Assembly: GCA_959347315.1 (NCBI GenBank)
Contig: OY365810.1
Location: forward strand, 32,393,083-32,457,082
Length of the DNA stretch: 64,000 nucleotides
Direction: 5' to 3'
DNA from: Bimastos eiseni
Taxonomy: Eukaryota; Annelida; Clitellata; Crassiclitellata; Lumbricidae
Part shown: positions 50,742 through 63,141 of the stretch, in pieces
How positions within the stretch are numbered: position 1 is the first letter of the stretch
Layout of the letters: every line of letters starts with the position of its first letter
Notes under the pieces: generated by a model
The model's input: only the letters and a program-made list of their open reading frames with translations
Database searches by the model: none
Told to the model about the DNA's origin: nothing
Position numbers and translations under genes: made by a program

Positions 50742-52798
50742 GTCGAAAGTGCAATGATCCTTTGAGTGACTACTAGTTGGATTTTGTGTTTTGGAAGTGT
50801 TTTGATTTGTTTTGAATTTCGGTGCCATGATTTGCTGCTTAGGGCTGTTGTACTTTGGTTGTCTTCGTGTTCGTTTACGGTGGAATTTTGGCAACGGACG
50901 AACGGCTGGTTCCGTTGTCCATTGCCAAGTGGCGTTGTCGGAGGACAGGTGGAGTCTGCTATGCAGAACAAATGTCCTAGACTCTTGATGTTGAAAACAC
51001 TGGAAATTCCTTGACTGCCCAGGGAATTTGAGACGTATTTTTCAGTTACGATTAGTTGGTCAGTCTCTCGATGATTTTCCAACTGAATTCCCAGATGATT
51101 GCCCCCGTTTTCCCTCCTGTTCTTACATAGCACTGTGCATTTGAGGTATTGGCAGCAGTGGAATAACCCAAGTTTATGTCCAAACTTTACCTTCTTACTT
51201 CTGGCAACTGTGAGAGATCATTCTCTCAGCCAACCGATCTCCATTAATAGATGCCACTAGAGGACAGTTGATCTTGGTCTGAGCAACTTTTATTTCCTAT
51301 GTCAACAACAATCTGGCATGCTCTTGGTGGAATGCTAATGGAACTTTCCTGTGTTGCACTTAAAACAATTACTTGATACTGGAGAGTTTATTTGCATTGC
51401 TAGTATTACATGGAAATGATCTTTTATGGTGAAAGGCCACATTTCAGCTGGACATCATCATTCTGTTTAGCAGTTTCAGGCTGTATTGGTTTTGTTTTTC
51501 TAAGTTTAACAATGACCATGGTTATACTGTCAGTTGATTGAACTTAGGTGATCGTTTCTTCGAAGGCTAAGTCATATGCTGGTGATAATGTGTGATTACC
51601 TTTGTGTTTTACATGAATTTGCTACCAATTATGTTGTAAACACATTAGAGGAAGATGGATTGTTCATGTTATTTGCAATATTCAATGTTCTGCATTCATC
51701 AAGTTTCACCTAAATGTGAACTTGGTCATCAAGGAAGTTGATTGATGCAGTGACATATCAGCAAAATGTAAGTTGGCTGATAAATGACCAAATGAATTCC
51801 AAGACTTTTCACAGAGTTTCATAAATAATAGTTAGAAAATTGGGTAATGGATATTCAGTATTGTTCTCACCTCTGAGTCAAATCTGATGAGTTGCAAGAA
51901 CAGTCTTGCAATACATGACTGTGGGTTCAGTTCAATTTTCTGCTGATTAATAGTCAATCATTTACTATATCTTTGTTTATTGTACAGCTGACAAACTGCA
52001 GCTGTTTACAATCGTTGTTCAAATGGTTATTGATTTGAGCTGTTCTAGAGTTCTGACTTCAGATTGCAGATGCTTAGTGATCATGTGACTGACGTTGTAA
52101 CGTGTTACTAAATCAGTTTTCATGCTTTTTGACATTTTGTCTCGATTGTAATTAGTCTTGTATTGACGTTTCATTTAATGTTTTGCTGGAGATGTTGGTT
52201 GGCATTCTAGTAACTGTCTGTTAATTTAATTTTTCAGCAAATGGTGCTATTATCTCTATTTAACATAAGACAAGCATGCATCTGCTGCATTTTCTTTGTG
52301 TTACTTTTACTTCTATCATTTAATGTTGGACAATGTAATGTATACTTTGTTTCAAATTCTAGGAATGAACTGGTAAACTTTTGTTTTGTTATAATGATTT
52401 CTTCATGTGTGTATTTTGGTTGGTTTAGTGCCAGACAGAATGGTAAAGTGACAGAGGTGTTAATTAAAAATTAATTTGACTTTTTATTGCAATTGTAGTT
52501 AGCAAAGCTGTAGTGCCACTGTATAATGCACACGGCATGAACTGAATAGCCACCAGAAGTAAAGTCGCGATGGTACCAGTTCCCAAGAGAATAGTTCTGC
52601 TGAAACAAAGCGGCAGGCAGACTGTAGTGGCTAAATGGTCAACTGAAGGAGTCAAGTTAAGCAAAGACCCAAATGACACAAGAGATTAATCAGAATGAGA
52701 GTTTGAAAATTTATGTTGGTGACCGAAGTTCACACACCAGTTCTAATTTTTGCCTAATCAGAAACTTTATCACATGACCTGTTAAAGATAAGTCTCAG

Positions 52799-52870
52799 CA
52801 GAGTAATGTAATGTAATCAAACATTTATATAATGCCCCTTCAAGATATCTACTCAGAGTGATTGTGATCA
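52799..52870 (-). repeat. antisense CR1/L2-like or SINE tail
   Basis: TGTAATGTAATCAAACATTT then ATAATGCCCCTTCAAGATAT; matches the antisense tails at 10319 and 23640. Confidence 0.65.
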
Positions 52871-53708
52871 ATGGAAATGAACTGGATTTATATAGCAACT
52901 GTATAATGATGGCTTTGACTCTACGGGTTGTCCTCAGTAGGAGCTCTGCCGGCTGGAGAGACAGTGGGTTGCTGCTTTTAGTGTCCTTCTCAATGCATTG
53001 CAGAGATGAACAGTAGGATTTCATTGTGAATGTTGACCAGTTTGACAGTACTTCTTAAAGCATTATTATTATTGTGGTGTATCGCAGTGCATTTCATTAC
53101 ACAATTGTAAAGCTGTGCCTTCGAGAAATGCGCGTAATGATGTGACGTTGGTTGTACAGTTCTGCGGAGGTAGACGATGAAACGTTAGTTTAACATCGGG
53201 ATAAATCTGTTGCACTGTTGCATGTCTGTCAAGTTGGTGTAACTGTTTTAAAGCTGACTGTTTTTTGACTAGTAATGCTGTTAGTGATCATTAAAAATTA
53301 CTGTTACTCGTTTAGGATGTGCAATATATTAAGCGTTTACTATTTACTACTGGGTTAACAGTAAATCACTATGTTGTTGAGAACAAAAGTCAATTTACTT
53401 CTGCAACTACATATTTATTATTGACCCAAAGTTCTTTCACTCTAGTTAATATAATATTACCTCTATATTTGTGAAAGTCTAACCAATGATCTTACTTTTA
53501 GTTCACCAGAACTACTGAATATTGAATGTTAAAGCAGTGGAAAGTTGCAAACTTTCTATGAACTTGTATTGCTGAAACCAACTATTGTTGGATAGTTTTT
53601 AAATAGTCATGCACCTGGATTTGCAATTGTCTACAACTATTTACTATTTTAAATGCTATTGAAATGGTTTCTTACAGGTATTATTTATTCTTCTATTTCA
53701 ATAGTCAC

Positions 53709-54117
53709 CAACAATTGACTGATGAATTGATTGAATTATACTGCACTTAGTCATCCTTGCTGGCTTTGATTGAAGCTGAAAGTTATGACTATTTATCCCA
53801 GCACTGAATGCAAAGCAATTCTTTTATGTGCATATACATATATATATATATATATATACATATATATATACATATATATATACATATATATATATACATA
53901 TATATATACAAATATATATACACATACATGTACTTGACTCATCAGAAGGATTTCACATCTGCTGAAATCATTTCCTTTTATCTGGATTCACAGACTGTGT
54001 TTGCTTTGAAACTTAATTGTTCTTATTAGGTGTATCAGCGAATCTTTCAGCTTCAATCAAAGCCAGCTGGGATGACTAAGTGCAGTATAATTCAATCAAT
54101 TCATCAGTCAATTGTTG
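53709..54117. mobile_element. foldback/MITE with 74-bp inverted repeats
   Basis: Arm 53709-53782 and arm 54044-54117 are reverse complements over 74 bp with two mismatches; the outer end reads CAACAATTGACTGATGAATT. The 261-bp interior contains a TA-rich microsatellite (53828-53930). I see no clear target duplication. Long arms and non-coding interior fit a foldback element or MITE. A transcript through it would form a long hairpin. Confidence 0.9.
53828..53930. repeat. (TA)n / (ACATATAT)n microsatellite
   Basis: TA tract with regular AC interruptions, inside the foldback. Confidence 0.9.
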
Positions 54118-54279
54118 TTTGAATGAGCCTGGAGCCTATGCTCCATCAGAGTTGGTTTTCTGTGAACACTTACCTTTTGTAGTCAAAGATGGTTCTGTGG
54201 ATTTTTAAGTGTGATCATAATTGCACATTTGTGATGAGCTTAGCCTACCATTGAGCAGATGATGGAAAGACAATGGTTA

Positions 54280-54285
54280 AATGTG

Positions 54286-54318
<33 letters not shown>

Positions 54319-54323
54319 GTATT

Positions 54324-54364
<41 letters not shown>

Positions 54365-54407
54365 ATATATATATATATGTATGTGTGTATATATATATAT
54401 ATATATG
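54280..54407. repeat. (TA)n with TG interruptions, microsatellite
   Basis: Long TA tracts separated by GTATGTGTG-type steps. Confidence 0.95.
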
Positions 54408-55484
54408 CTTATGTACATTGTTTATTAAGTACTTATCACAATGTGATAACAGTTAAAGAATTGATAATATATCTATAAATGTACAGAGAGAGGGAGATAT
54501 CTTGATGTATGCACCTGTATTTTTTCATCTGTCGTCATCTTGTCAGCGTGGTGTTAACCGAAGTACATAGGTAGATGTTTTTTGGACTGGCTTTGTACAG
54601 TTTTGTATCAAAGTCTCTGTAAAGTATATTTTTGATTTCTATTTTGATATGGCACACAGAGATATTTGCAACAATATTCTCATTTGATTTGTGCGCAGGT
54701 TTTATATTAAATGTGTCTCATCTGGTGTATCCTAGCCAGCATGCTCATGACTTTCATGAGGTCAAGATGAGCCCTTAAGGCTCCTGTACAGGAATAGTGG
54801 CTCCCTATGGAGGGGATTTGAGTGTCGTCTGAAATTGTTACTCCCCGTACTTTAATTTCCAACTTTTTCCTCGGTTTCCTCTTTTTTGCACGATGTAATG
54901 TAAGAATTTCTCAAACTAGTGTGTTTGCTAGTGCTTTACATTACATTAATTGATGAAATCAGACATTATTACAAAAACCATACAGTGTATACATTTAAAA
55001 ATAGAAACACAAAGGAAAGAAAGTAATTCATTTGTAGCCAATAAAAAAAATTTTGCAATGGTTTAGACTATTGCATAGACCACTTCTAAAGCTGGGTTCA
55101 AAGTAAAACTTCAAATCATGTGCCTAAAAAACATCGCATACCATCACATGATGATTGTTCGATCCAATTGCTGATGATCTGCTAGTTCTTTGCAGCATCT
55201 TTAATATTATTTTTACCAAAAGAAAACTGAAATTTCCAATTACAGTTTTAAGATCTGTTGCAGTATTACTGTTAATGTATTCTAATTACAGTCGTTGCAT
55301 TGATAAATCTTGTCAAAATCTGTTGACTCCACTATTTATATAAGCTTACCTTTCAAAGATCTTGTAGTTTCTGACAATTGCTTTGTTTTGTCAGGTCTGT
55401 ATGTTATTATTGTACACATTTACCTATAGTGCAGTATTTTCTTGCATGGTTTTTCTTCATCTGCTTTCTCATGAAATTTTGGCC

Positions 55485-55585
55485 ATACATGTAATGTAAA
55501 TGTGCTGTAAATGGACTGTAATGTAATGTAAATGTAGTGTACATGTAATGTAAAAATAAATGTAATGTAAATATAATGTAAATCC
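55485..55585. repeat. degenerate ATGTAATGTAA repeat
   Basis: Multiple copies of ATGTAATGTAAA-like units. Confidence 0.75.
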
Positions 55586-56644
55586 TCAAAACTTTCTCAG
55601 CGCCCACATCATGTAGTTGCATACTGATGTGTATACAAATGATCTACAGAGACATACACATTATACACTTTCATACATAATATATAATTAAATATACATA
55701 TTTGTATATTATCTATGAGAAATTATTAGTAGGTCATGTGTATTACGAAAACGATTATTCTGTGCTAAATAATATCTTGAAATAAGCTGAATTAATATTT
55801 TTATTAATATTGTGCACTTACTTTTCTGTCATGTTACAATGCATTTTTGTCTATGATTTGGGCAATTAATTTATTTTGAGTAGAAAACTGTTTGAACAAA
55901 ATCAATTTCTGCTGTTCTGTTTTGCTTGATGGTTGTTGATGATGACATCTCCAGTTCTGGAGTATTCTGTTGTTTTGATGTTGTGATGTGCTTATATTTT
56001 CATGTTTCTCAACCTTGCAATTGCCTTTCATTTGTTTGTTTCATGATGAAAACGTAACTCATGTAGTTATTCATGACAATAAAATGAATATTTATTTTAG
56101 AGAAATTGACTTTGTTGTGAATTTCATCTTAATAGATAAGATTACTTGAAAGAAAAATTACAAAGGCTACATATTTATAACAAAAGGCTGTGACATAAAT
56201 TTTGCTCCTCTATCAACCCTTTCATAACTTTATATTTCTTGGATAATAAAATAACTTTATAATCAGACAAAAGTATACCCTATACACGCACTTCTGCACC
56301 AATCTCACCAATTTAGGCTGTAAAAAAATGCCATAATTGAGCTCTCTGGTATCTTCTTTAATTAACCCTCGAGCAAGCTGAATGCGTGACTTCTACACAG
56401 ATAATGGTATCCAAGCAAAGTCCGGCAAATAGAGAGCAATAAATGGGAGATCGCATTATTTCATTTTATTTGGTCCCCTATAATTTAGATTTGTGTTCAG
56501 TCAGATTATGCCATGAGACAGAATTTTATATATGTTTGGTCAATGTTTATCCAGCATATGCTTCTGCTTATGTCAAGGTTAAACTTGGCTTAGGCTTCCT
56601 GCTGCATAGTGCAGAACCTTGAAAATATCCCAACAGCAACATCA

Positions 56645-56712
56645 TGTATGTAGGACATATGAAGCCCAACGACAGTATTCCTACAATATGGGCTTCAAAC
56701 ATCCTACATACA
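56645..56712. repeat. 24-bp imperfect hairpin, about 68 nt
   Basis: Arms 56645-56668 (TGTATGTAGGA...GAAGCCCA) and 56689-56712 pair at 21 of 24 positions around a 20-nt loop. Size and shape resemble a microRNA precursor, but it could equally be a short foldback. Confidence 0.85.
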
Positions 56713-56816
56713 GACCAAACTGTTACAGCTGGGCCCATGCATAATACATGTATACTACACTACAGTGTATTTTTATAAACTGAATTTGTTATACATGGGC
56801 CAATATGCGACGGTAT

Positions 56817-57152
56817 CAGGACATTACCCCACGGACATTACCCCCCTAGGACATTACTCCCAGACATTACTCCCGGGACATCACAATATTTCCATAGCGC
56901 AAATATACATACATACATACATATATACATACATACATACATGTATACATACATACATACATACATACATACATACATGTATACATACATATATGCATAC
57001 ATACATGTATATATACATACATGCACACATACATATATACATGCACACATACATACTTTAATTATGTATTGGAATGGAGGGGTGATGTCCGGGGGGGGGT
57101 AATGTCCTAGGGAGGGGTAATGTTCGGGGGTAAAGTCCGGGGGTAATGTCGT
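56817..57152. repeat. inverted GGACATTACCCC arrays flanking a CATA microsatellite
   Basis: Left block 56817-56885 has four units of GGACATTACCCC/ACATTACTCCC type. Right block 57079-57152 has the reverse-complement units GGGGTAATGTCC. Both blocks contain CCTAGG. Between them is a (CATA)n microsatellite (56905-57056). The layout is a foldback with subterminal repeats. Confidence 0.85.
56905..57056. repeat. (CATA)n microsatellite
   Basis: CATACATA repeat with GTAT and TATG interruptions. Confidence 0.95.
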
Positions 57153-58475
57153 AGACCCATAGGCGACATATATATAGGCTCACAACATAGCACCCATATT
57201 ATAAGAACAACAAAGAATAACATCTAAATGCTCAATAACAATGTGCAAAATGAGAACTTTAAACAACTGAACCTGACCTAGTTCGCAATTACCGATGTAA
57301 TTAACAGAAACTACGGACTAACATCCTCAAAATGGTGGGAGAGACATCCCGATAATTACTACGGTGGATAAATGCATGTACAAGTTTAGACAGTGACATT
57401 GGTTAATTAAGATCTCTTACACCATGATTACGAGTAGGATGAGTAGGATGCGATGGACGCCGTGCACGGCTGCGGTACAGTTAAATTCGACTCGTGTAAT
57501 AACTTGCGATCATCCGTTCATACTATACTGTCTTGTAATCATAGTGGTGCCTGTCAGTTCAAAACCAATAGACGAAGATTATTATTAAATACAGAGGAAT
57601 TTGCGGCAGATTATGTAGGTCTAAATCCGCACGCTGTGGCGTCCTTGTGGCTTGACCTGGCTCATTCAACTGGCAATTGCAGGTTTGAGGCCGTATGTTT
57701 GTGAGCGAGGTCAAAGATAAAGAATTCAGTTGGAGATCGAAATAACTCGATCGTTTTCAACAATTTCACATCTTGTGGCATGAAACTTCGTTGACGTCGG
57801 TAGGAAATTCTTGTATACATTCTCTGGAAAGATTCTTATACATCCTCTGAGGGCCTATGACCTGTGTATTTATAGTACCTCGCTCAGACTAGTTTCGGTT
57901 TTGCGATTCCTAGTTTTTCGTAGTCATACTGACTTAATCTTTGTATGACAATATTATTTTAAGGTGTTAATTGGTGCTTGGATCGTAAGGCGTCTGCAAC
58001 CAACAGTAGCTCGTGATTTACTGATCTACTTCATTTTCTGTCATTTTCGTACGTTATATGCTGGGTTTATTCACATTACTGCCTTGCTTCAATCCATATT
58101 GTGCATGCCATGAAATTAATATCGGCCTATCGTTTAACTGTGAAACCTATTACTGGATAATTTAATCTGAAAGTTGTATTTTATGGCACACACAGCAGCG
58201 CTGTTAGATATTTTTTTATTCTCAAATTTTGAACGTAGCCCATTGGTCAGTTTCAGTACGCGTTGGATTGGTCTATTCCAGCATATGCAGACTTGGTCAA
58301 TATTATGTAACATTGAAGTGAAAAATACGTTGGTAATTATTGTGCATTATTCTTCTATTATGCAAGGCAGTATTTCTTATTTTCAATGCTACAGAAAACT
58401 CAGTGAATCTCATTGTAGTAATGTATTCAATTTTGTTTTGCAGGTACATTACAAGTCAATTTTAGCTTCTTAAAA
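57153..58475. other. upstream region of the CXorf38-like gene
   Basis: Contains repeat family A copy 3. A TTTTGCAG acceptor at 58442 suggests a 5' untranslated exon lies upstream. Confidence 0.5.
57441..57592 (+). repeat. interspersed repeat family A, copy 3
   Basis: GGTACAGTTAAATTCGACTC, then TAACTTGCGATCATCC, then GTCAGTTCAAAACCAATAGA and an ATTATTATT end. Diverged from copies 1 and 2 mainly at CpG-like positions. Confidence 0.7.
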
Positions 58476-58955
58476 ATGAGCTCCAGTGAATTAAAAAACC
58501 GATGGCAGAGTGAGAACTACAAGAACTACCTGAAAGTCATTGAGGCCCTGCTTTATCTTCGAGATGGACTTGGTTCATTCAGTAAACACGTCATTTCAAA
58601 TTTTCAGTCAGAAATTTTAACAAAACTCAATATTACACCAAAGGAATGTAAGAGAAATACTTGTAGCCATAAACAGATCAAGAATGGAAAGCTGCAATCG
58701 GAATGTCCAGATATCTGCTGTGCACTCTTGGTGGAAATCCTGAAGGAGCACAAAAATCCCTATGATGTGCACTGGCAAAATTCCCAGATAAACAAATGGT
58801 CAATTGATGCATGGGAAATTGCAAAGGTCTACATGGGCAAGGGGCAAAAGAAGAATAATAACGGACCACAGAAAAGTGATTCAGCTGCAATACTTCAGCT
58901 GCTTTCCTTCTGCAAAAGATATCGGAAATACACACCTTGTCCAGATATCGATAAG
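58476..58955 (+). CDS. CXorf38-like exon 1
   Basis: ATG at 58476 with A at -3, shortly after a TTTTGCAG acceptor (58442), so a spliced leader exon is likely. 160 codons; donor AAG|GTTAGA. Carries the DUF4559 core with the W-S-I-D-A-W-E-I-A-K signature. Confidence 0.9.
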
Positions 58956-61512
58956 GTTAGATACAAATAATCGATATTCACACCTGACTGTTAATCATGC
59001 ATTACTTTTGAAAGAATTATTATGGATGATATCTCTTACTTATATCTCTTCTAATAGATATGATTTCTCTATTCTTCATTCTGCTGCCATCATTTTAGAG
59101 TAAATCAACAGAATTATCTATGCACAGTTTTGAGTCAAGTCATGGAGACTGATGGAGTGACTCTAAATGAGCCGGTTCCCGCTACTTCACTTCGATGATC
59201 ATAATATTGCGCATACAAGTAATGATTGCATCTCTACTTCCAATGATGCTGTAAAGTATCTTATGGTAAGTTGTGTTCACCTCATCCCTCTAGTCCAAAT
59301 AGTCATATGTTTCTTTTTTACACCATTTGTGGTGACTAAAATTTTCGTTATAACAAATTTAGCTACAGGATGTTTTTCAACTACTTGCAGGTGGCAAACA
59401 AACGAAATGAAGCAATGCATTCTTCCACTTTGTCTTTTACTAATGATCAGATGCAACAGGCTCTCACAATGATGATGGACCTTCTTAAAAAAATACTTAC
59501 GAATTTGTCAGCTGAAAAAGACTGTGATTCAATCAAAAAGGAACTAGAGAAAACCATAGAGTGCCTGAAAGAGGTATGAACTCATTGATTGATTAGTTCA
59601 AATTTACTTTGCTTGGTTTTCAATTGTTTTTCATTGAATGATTATGCATATCGTAAACAGTTGTAATATTTAAAACTTTAGGAGTGAGATTAATTGTGAT
59701 CAAAAATTGATATAGGGATCATGTCAAGCAGTGCTGGATTTAGACATGAGGGGTCCTATGTACTGTATGTAGGGCCCACAGTGTAGCATTAAAAGAAAGT
59801 AGTCGAAATTCCATGCCCTTTCAGAAGGTGATATCATTTTATTTATGATAATCCTACAATTTGTCCACCAGATGATTTCTTAGTCAAAGAAGTTACAAAA
59901 TTTTATTAAATTTTATTTTCATACCGGTATTCAATCGTAAAGGACCAAGTTACAGCTATTTTGAGAATAAAAAAATGTTGATGAACATTCTTGAGGTACC
60001 TCTTTAGGCTTTAGCAGTGTGCCCTAAGCACATGCTTGATGGTAAATCCGGCCCCGATGTCAGGAGATACTCATCTGGGGCTCATTTGAAGGACTTATAA
60101 AACGTTCAGTCTGTACCAACTTAAATTCTTTTGAGGTCATTAAGTACAATAGTTAGTCAACAAGTGACCGCTGCTGTAACATTATGATGTGTTTTTACAT
60201 GGAGCCCAAGTGACATGTTTGACTAGCAAGTCACTGTCATGTAACACCAAAATCCAGTTTGAGTACAAGTGAGAATAATTTATATGGGCAACTTCCCACC
60301 AATATGCACCAATATTTACTGAAGTACTGTAACATTCTGTATGACTTGATCAGTCCAGTTTTATAAATTGGTTTATAAATCAGATTATTACTTCAATTCC
60401 ATTTCAATTTTGACTACAGCGAAAAGCATAATTTTCTTCTGGTCTCTGAACAAGAACGTTATGTGACATTGTTTCAGCTGATGAGAACGGAATTTGAAAT
60501 TTTTCTGAAAAACAACGATAAGTCTCCACACGAAGAAGAGACGAAGATTTTCCAAGAGATTATCAACGATCATGAAAATCGCCTTAATAGCCTTGAAGAA
60601 TTGACAGAAAGGGTCAGCCAGTTTTCAACATATTAGTTTAATAGTATTGCTAATCCTATATGATGAGAGAACCCTGTGTGCCTTGCTGATGTCTTCCAAG
60701 CCTAAAACTTACACATTCCCCATATATGCTGTAAAGAAATGCCATGACAAACTTAATCTGTGTGGGATTCATGTAAGCCTAATTAATTTTTAGTGATTTG
60801 AAAGCCTACAAACTTTGATCGTTTAACTTAATGAGGGACGTGTCAACACATCCCTAGCGGTCAACTTGCTGATTAATATTCTACTTGTAAATGGTAATCT
60901 AATCTACTGCTTCATGTTCCTGGTAACACCAACGCAGCAAAAAGCAGGTCATCCAAGTGTTGTTCTTTTCTTTAAAAAACTGAAATTCTAGGTAAAGTCT
61001 GGGTCATTCTGCAAGTTTCAGGGTAATTTACAAAACTGTTAATTTTCTTTGCAAAATATTTGCTATGGATGCTTTTGTCCTGTTTAGGAATTGTAATTTT
61101 AGTATTTGGCTCAGTTGTCTGCTTATCATCATTATGCCTTGCTCCTTTTCATGTCAAACTGATCATGAACCAAATTGTCCTTGTTTTGGACTTAATGGAG
61201 CATTGCCTTATAAGAGATAGACTGTATTTTAATGTGTGTTTTATCTTTATAAATTAGGTAAAGGAAATCAAGGTCGTTATCCCACTACTGGAGATGATGC
61301 AAAAGAACCCTGATTTGATGGCTAAGTTGGAAGATGGTTATCAGAACCTCATCTCCCTTTCTCAGTTGGAGGAGAGGACCTTGGCATTGACTGAGTTGAC
61401 AGAAGCGACAACAAATCGTGTAACAGATGTTGAGAAGGACGTGGCTGATTTACAGAAACAAGTTGAGGCATTGGCTTTGAAATCTCCTGACAAAAGCAGA
61501 TCTCAGGGTTAA
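58476..61512 (+). CDS. CXorf38-like protein (DUF4559) with HEPN-type Rx4H motif, complete
   Basis: Join 58476-58955, 59391-59573, 60478-60612, 61258-61512: 1053 nt, 350 residues (human CXorf38 about 320). Introns are all phase 0. The N-terminal half matches CXorf38: ENYKNYLKV, a cysteine cluster (C58, C63, C77, C81, C82) and DVHWQNSQINKWSIDAWEIA (97-116). Exon 2 gives KRNEAMHSS; R165-N-x3-H170 fits the Rx4H motif, with a polar residue after Arg, of catalytically active HEPN ribonucleases. The C-terminal third is charged and heptad-like (HENRLNSLEELTER, TDVEKDVADLQKQVEAL), a probable coiled coil. The molecular function of the family is not established to my knowledge; a role as a HEPN nuclease in RNA defence is inference. 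The next exons downstream encode a dsRNA-binding-like domain. Confidence 0.88.
58956..59390 (+). other. CXorf38-like intron 1
   Basis: Phase 0, 435 bp. Frames inside do not continue the family sequence; skipping straight to 59391 gives the best match. Confidence 0.75.
59391..59573 (+). CDS. CXorf38-like exon 2 (Rx4H motif)
   Basis: Acceptor ACTTGCAG, donor GAG|GTATGA. Encodes VANKRNEAMHSSTLSFTNDQ and a helical continuation ending ECLKE. This aligns with the KCRNEIMHSSE region of CXorf38. Confidence 0.93.
59574..60477 (+). other. CXorf38-like intron 2
   Basis: Phase 0, 0.9 kb. Contains 'GTGCTGGATTTAGACATGAG...GGGCCC' sequence resembling dispersed repeat ends; nothing coding. Confidence 0.6.
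60478..60612 (+). CDS. CXorf38-like exon 3
   Basis: Acceptor TTGTTTCAG, donor AGG|GTCAGC (a weak donor). 45 codons, LMRTEFEIFLKNNDKSPHEE then KIFQEIINDHENRLNSLEEL; charged helix. Confidence 0.85.
60613..61257 (+). other. CXorf38-like intron 3
   Basis: Phase 0, 645 bp, nothing recognised. Confidence 0.65.
61258..61512 (+). CDS. CXorf38-like exon 4 (terminal)
   Basis: Acceptor TAAATTAG. 84 codons from VKEIKVVIPLLEMMQ to SRSQG-stop (TAA 61510-61512), with a clear coiled-coil heptad pattern in the last 40 residues. Confidence 0.88.
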   Translation, partial: VKEIKVVIPLLEMMQKNPDLMAKLEDGYQNLISLSQLEERTLALTELTEATTNRVTDVEKDVADLQKQVEALALKSPDKSRSQG

Positions 61513-63017
61513 TTGATTCACTTGCACTTTTTATTTGCAATAACTTATAACCACATAGCTAGACTTATGAATGTATGCATATGTGAATACCTTGCGTTGA
61601 TGCTGTGTCATAAAGAAATTACTAGCCTCACCCTCCTTTATCCAGGCTTGGATTTAGCACCATTAGAGTATGGGCTGTGGAAGAGTTAGTGTGTTTGCGT
61701 AGATGTATGGTTTTATTTTTATAGCACCTTTTGGAACCTTTTAGCTGTATAAAGATCTCAGAAAGTGTGAATTGCAGCAAAGTAGTTGTTTCTTTAAACT
61801 GTCTTGTTTTAAACTAAAATGCCTCATATGACTATTGGAACAATTGTCAGATATCTAATTTTTCCAACCATGTAAGTAATGACATGAGATATGAACTTAG
61901 GATTTGGTCAACATTGAGTTGGATGTTACTGATCAATTGACTTTTTGGAATATAGGCAATCTGTAAACCTGCATGTAGCCTTGTTGCTAATGGATTGATA
62001 AAAAAACGTGCAAGTGTAAGTCGATGATTTATCTATTTTAGATTATTAACTAAGCAAATGCCTTCAAGATTAATATGTTTATTTGCCAAAACAGTTAAAA
62101 GTAAGACAATTAAGTACAAGCAAATGCAAAACTGGCATACATGAGATATCACTTCTGTGATGTAATACGGATTATGTCAGTATCCTAATCATCACTGTGG
62201 TAAATGTTCAGCATTGTAAGTATATTATTTGTCACAAACATTGTTATTATGACTTCCATACAACAATTGACTAGACAAGTCTTGGCAGATATGTTTTACA
62301 GCCAGAATGCTAGGTCTAGGTGATTCCAATGTCCCCAAGATATAAGAACAACGATGTCCTGTTACTGTAAAATATATAAAACGCACAAAGTAACGAAAGA
62401 ATACAACCTGTACAAGTATCTCACATTTACTTGAGTCCTGTCACCTACAGTTTTACCACGAGCAACTCAATTAGTTTACACAAAATGTGGAACCGAGAGC
62501 ATAAAATAAGCTGGCTGTCTTAACTAGACTTAAGTAACACGACGGAACAGTGGAAACTCGCAAATACTACAAGCAACTAGTGTCAAACGCAAAACCAAAT
62601 ACCTATTCCACAGTTCCAGACACCAAACCATCTACTGGTTTTCTACTAAATGGCCATTGTAGCTCTGAATTAAACTATAACTGCAACAGAGAGAATGAGA
62701 TGTGGCAAGGACTGAGTTTATAGTGTCCAAACCGATCCCACCTTTAACATTCCTATTGGGCTGTCAACAGAGATTAGATATATAGTTCAGTTAGATATAT
62801 CAAGTGTTCAAACAGTGTGTCAGTCTAACATGCAACAATATGTATTAGAGTCACAAGGGCAGCAGGTCACACTGCTGGAATAGTATTGAATATTTTAGCA
62901 GATACCAATTTCTGTGTGGTAAATATTTTTCGTCATGCATTATTCCAACACACAAAATGGCAAAGAAATAATTAAAAGCTAAATGTTACTTGTTTCAATA
63001 GACTGTTTTGTTCTTAG
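61513..63017. other. CXorf38-like 3' region / upstream of the dsRBD exons
   Basis: Near 61632-61680 is a copy of the 'CACCCTCCTTTATCCAGGCTTGG' type repeat also seen near 17745. A weak candidate first exon for the next gene is ATG 62830 to donor CAG|GTCACA at 62866 (12 codons, phase 0). No promoter is evident. Confidence 0.4.
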
Positions 63018-63141
63018 AATGAGGTTACTGTGTTTTGTTCAGTTACAAACTACAAAGGACAGCTGAAGAATTTTCTGGACTCTAAACGAATTAGTGTGCC
63101 TCCAATATACAACCAAAAGCCAGACCCAGCGATCAACAACA
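63018..63141 (+). CDS. dsRBD-like exon a
   Basis: Acceptor GTTCTTAG at 63017 (a second AG at 63042 is also possible), donor A|GTATGT. The frame is open across the whole exon in phase 0. Confidence 0.6.

Larger units (their letters stand above)
48976..53708. other. alpha-arrestin 3' region and intergenic DNA
   Basis: Contains a MITE relative (49900-50110), a TA/TG microsatellite (50670-50741) and an antisense tail repeat (52799-52870). A minus-strand frame of 162 codons at 50645-51133 has no recognisable domain and ends in the microsatellite. No gene called. Confidence 0.5.
54118..56640. other. intergenic, non-coding
   Basis: Holds a second TA-rich microsatellite (54280-54407) and an ATGTAATGTAAATG degenerate repeat (about 55485-55585). 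No gene recognised. Confidence 0.55.

Noticed and set aside
50645..51133. 162-codon minus-strand gene
   Set aside because: No recognisable domain, no splice context, and the frame ends in a TA/TG microsatellite; could be transposon debris.
59099..59152. Additional CXorf38-like exon after TTTTAG
   Set aside because: The in-phase frame hits a stop after 17 codons, and the family alignment runs directly from exon 1 to the exon at 59391.
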